A stretch of DNA of 37,523 bases from a virus, in IMG/VR virus record IMGVR_UViG_3300022751_000014, positions 1 to 37,523 of that record; one strand, given 5' to 3'. How positions within the stretch are numbered: the first letter of the stretch is position 1; every line of letters starts with the position of its first letter. Shown here one piece after another: positions 36,714 through 37,523 of the stretch. The notes beneath the pieces are model-generated. The model saw only the letters and a list, made by a program, of their open reading frames with translations, did no database searches and was not told the origin of the DNA. The position numbers and the translations under genes are program-made.

Positions 36714-36928
36714 CCCACAAACTAACCATTCAACTAGATCCAATTGGTGACACGCCTAAACAAGTAGAAGATAAGGTTCGAGCACTCCCTGTTAATCAAG
36801 GGAAGAACGAAGATGAAATGCGCCGACTTATTGACGATGAAGTAGAGACAGTACGCAAAGAGAACAAGTTACGTGATACAGAAGCCTACCATGCACCAGA
36901 AACAGGCGACGTTCACGGTAACGCTTAA
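36710..36928 (+). CDS. Small hypothetical head-region protein
   Basis: A 72-residue acidic, helical protein (KQVEDKVRALPVNQGKNEDEMRRLIDDEVETVRKEN) coupled to its neighbour by ATGA. No family is recognised. It ends just before an untagged promoter. Confidence 0.58.
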   Translation: MTHKLTIQLDPIGDTPKQVEDKVRALPVNQGKNEDEMRRLIDDEVETVRKENKLRDTEAYHAPETGDVHGNA

Positions 36929-36949
36929 CGCTGTAAAAAAAGTAACACT

Positions 36950-36973
36950 TGGTTATAATTCTTGTGCTATAAT
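36950..36973 (+). promoter_or_regulatory. Untagged promoter before the 110-residue gene and glycosylation cassette
   Basis: TGC TATAAT at 36965-36973, with a second TATAAT at 36954-36959. The leader TAACATAAGGAGC lacks the ATACGGGC tag. It probably drives 36998 and, through it, the glycosyltransferase genes across the ends. Confidence 0.7.
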
Positions 36974-36997
36974 TTCCTTATAACATAAGGAGCATAC

Positions 36998-37330
36998 ATG
37001 GCTAGTCCACTCGAATTATACAAAGAAGTTGCAGAAGAATTTAAGGTAGGGACTGACAAACAGCTACATGATCGTCAGAAGCAAGCATTCGTTGAATCAC
37101 AGGTAGGCGAACAGAAGGCAGTCGTGAACCGTCTCCTTGTTGACACCGCTATGGCACGTCATGAACTGGCAGGTGCTAAAGACGATGCGACTAAAGCAGC
37201 CTACGGTAAGAAGGTGGCTCAATTCGAGGATGATCTACGTCAGTTCACTAAGACACTAAGCTTCTTCCAGGAACTAGCAGAAGAATTGGGCGCTAACTCA
37301 GATGCTGAACCAAGCTACGACTCCATCTAA
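36998..37330 (+). CDS. Hypothetical coiled-coil protein
   Basis: A 110-residue protein with AAGGAG upstream. It is helical and charged with heptad-like stretches (FVESQVGEQKAVVNRLLVDTAMARHELAG, KKVAQFEDDLRQFTKTLSFFQELAEEL). It overlaps the first glycosyltransferase gene by 29 bases, so it leads the cassette. A structural or adaptor role is possible. Confidence 0.62.
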   Translation: MASPLELYKEVAEEFKVGTDKQLHDRQKQAFVESQVGEQKAVVNRLLVDTAMARHELAGAKDDATKAAYGKKVAQFEDDLRQFTKTLSFFQELAEELGANSDAEPSYDSI

Positions 37331-37523
37331 GCTTGCAGTCGTGTTACCGTCTCGCGGTTTAATGTTCTCCGAAACACTAGAGGACTTGCTCAACGAGCTG
37401 GAAAGTTTTGACTACGAGATCTTTTGGTCTCACGGTAAGTCACTTCCACAGGCGTTTAATGACCCAACAGAGAAAGCACTCGCAGACCCTAACGTGTTTG
37501 CGGTGCTTTTTTGTGAGGATGAC
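37302..37523 (+). CDS. Glycosyltransferase-like protein, 5' part (continues at base 1)
   Basis: ATG 37302 opens a frame that runs to the window end and, through the 127-base repeat, continues to 727. The start MLNQATTPSKLAVV is followed by LPSRGLMFSETLEDLLNEL, which matches the start of the paralogue at 711. There is no strong ribosome-binding site, so translation may be coupled to the overlapping gene before it. See the entry at 1-727 for motifs. Confidence 0.75.
   Translation, partial: MLNQATTPSKLAVVLPSRGLMFSETLEDLLNELESFDYEIFWSHGKSLPQAFNDPTEKALADPNVFAVLFCEDD
37397..37523. repeat. Direct terminal repeat, right copy
   Basis: Identical to bases 1-127; it shows that the contig closes into a circle of 37,396 bp. 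Confidence 0.95.

Noticed and set aside
1-37523. CRISPR array, integrase or attachment site
   Set aside because: No regularly spaced repeats, no integrase-like protein and no tRNA-type attachment core were found.
1-37523. Recoding of TGA as an amino acid
   Set aside because: TGA ends many genes exactly at ATGA overlaps with the next start, so it works as a normal stop.

Overview
The window is a complete tailed-phage genome assembled as a circle. Bases 1-127 recur exactly at 37397-37523, so the unique length is 37,396 bp, and one glycosyltransferase gene is cut by the artificial ends. Almost every gene is on the + strand and packed with ATGA or TAATG stop/start overlaps. Base composition is in the mid-40s percent G+C by eye. 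The head and tail genes look like those of a short-tailed (podovirus) phage: P22-type terminase small subunit, large terminase, portal, scaffold, HK97-fold coat, adaptor, a beta-rich nozzle protein and glycine-rich ejection proteins. An M15 endolysin, an actinophage-like two-helix holin and a lysozyme-like domain of the SSGACG..LPCSK type point to a monoderm host, perhaps an actinobacterium or a Saccharibacteria-like member of the Patescibacteria. TGA is used as a normal stop, which argues against code-variant Gracilibacteria or Absconditabacteria hosts. I see no integrase, repressor, DNA polymerase, helicase, primase or RNA polymerase, so replication and transcription presumably rely on the host.

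Layout. (1) 30.5-37.3 kb: packaging and head genes. (2) 37.3 kb through the ends to 3.8 kb: six overlapping genes, of which four to five are glycosyltransferase-like and one is a TagD-type cytidylyltransferase, probably for decorating virion proteins or the host surface. (3) 3.9-15.3 kb: fibre, adaptor, nozzle and ejection proteins. (4) 15.3-18.2 kb: membrane proteins, endolysin and holin, closed by a terminator. (5) 18.2-20.4 kb: a mixed-strand region with small minus-strand genes, a duplicated gene start and a run of candidate small structured RNAs. (6) 20.4-24.0 kb: early genes including an ERF annealing protein and a NinG-like protein. (7) 24.0-25.5 kb: a structured leader, a membrane-anchored lysozyme-like protein apparently made by -1 frameshifting, then about 650 nt of non-coding DNA that folds into four closed domains like a giant ornate RNA. 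(8) 25.5-30.4 kb: about two dozen tiny early genes.

Regulation is unusually readable. Five structural genes or operons are preceded by an extended -10 (TGnTATAAT) followed 6-11 nt later by ATACGGGC, placed where the mRNA should begin. One further intergenic region, before the scaffold gene, carries a potential pseudoknot whose loop contains the exact complement of this tag. Three early promoters share a different spacer (ACCACTACCA-like) and a GGAAGGATTGA leader. The strongest candidates for undescribed biology are the large RNA, the minus-strand RNA cluster, the frameshift-made lysozyme and the tagged late promoters.
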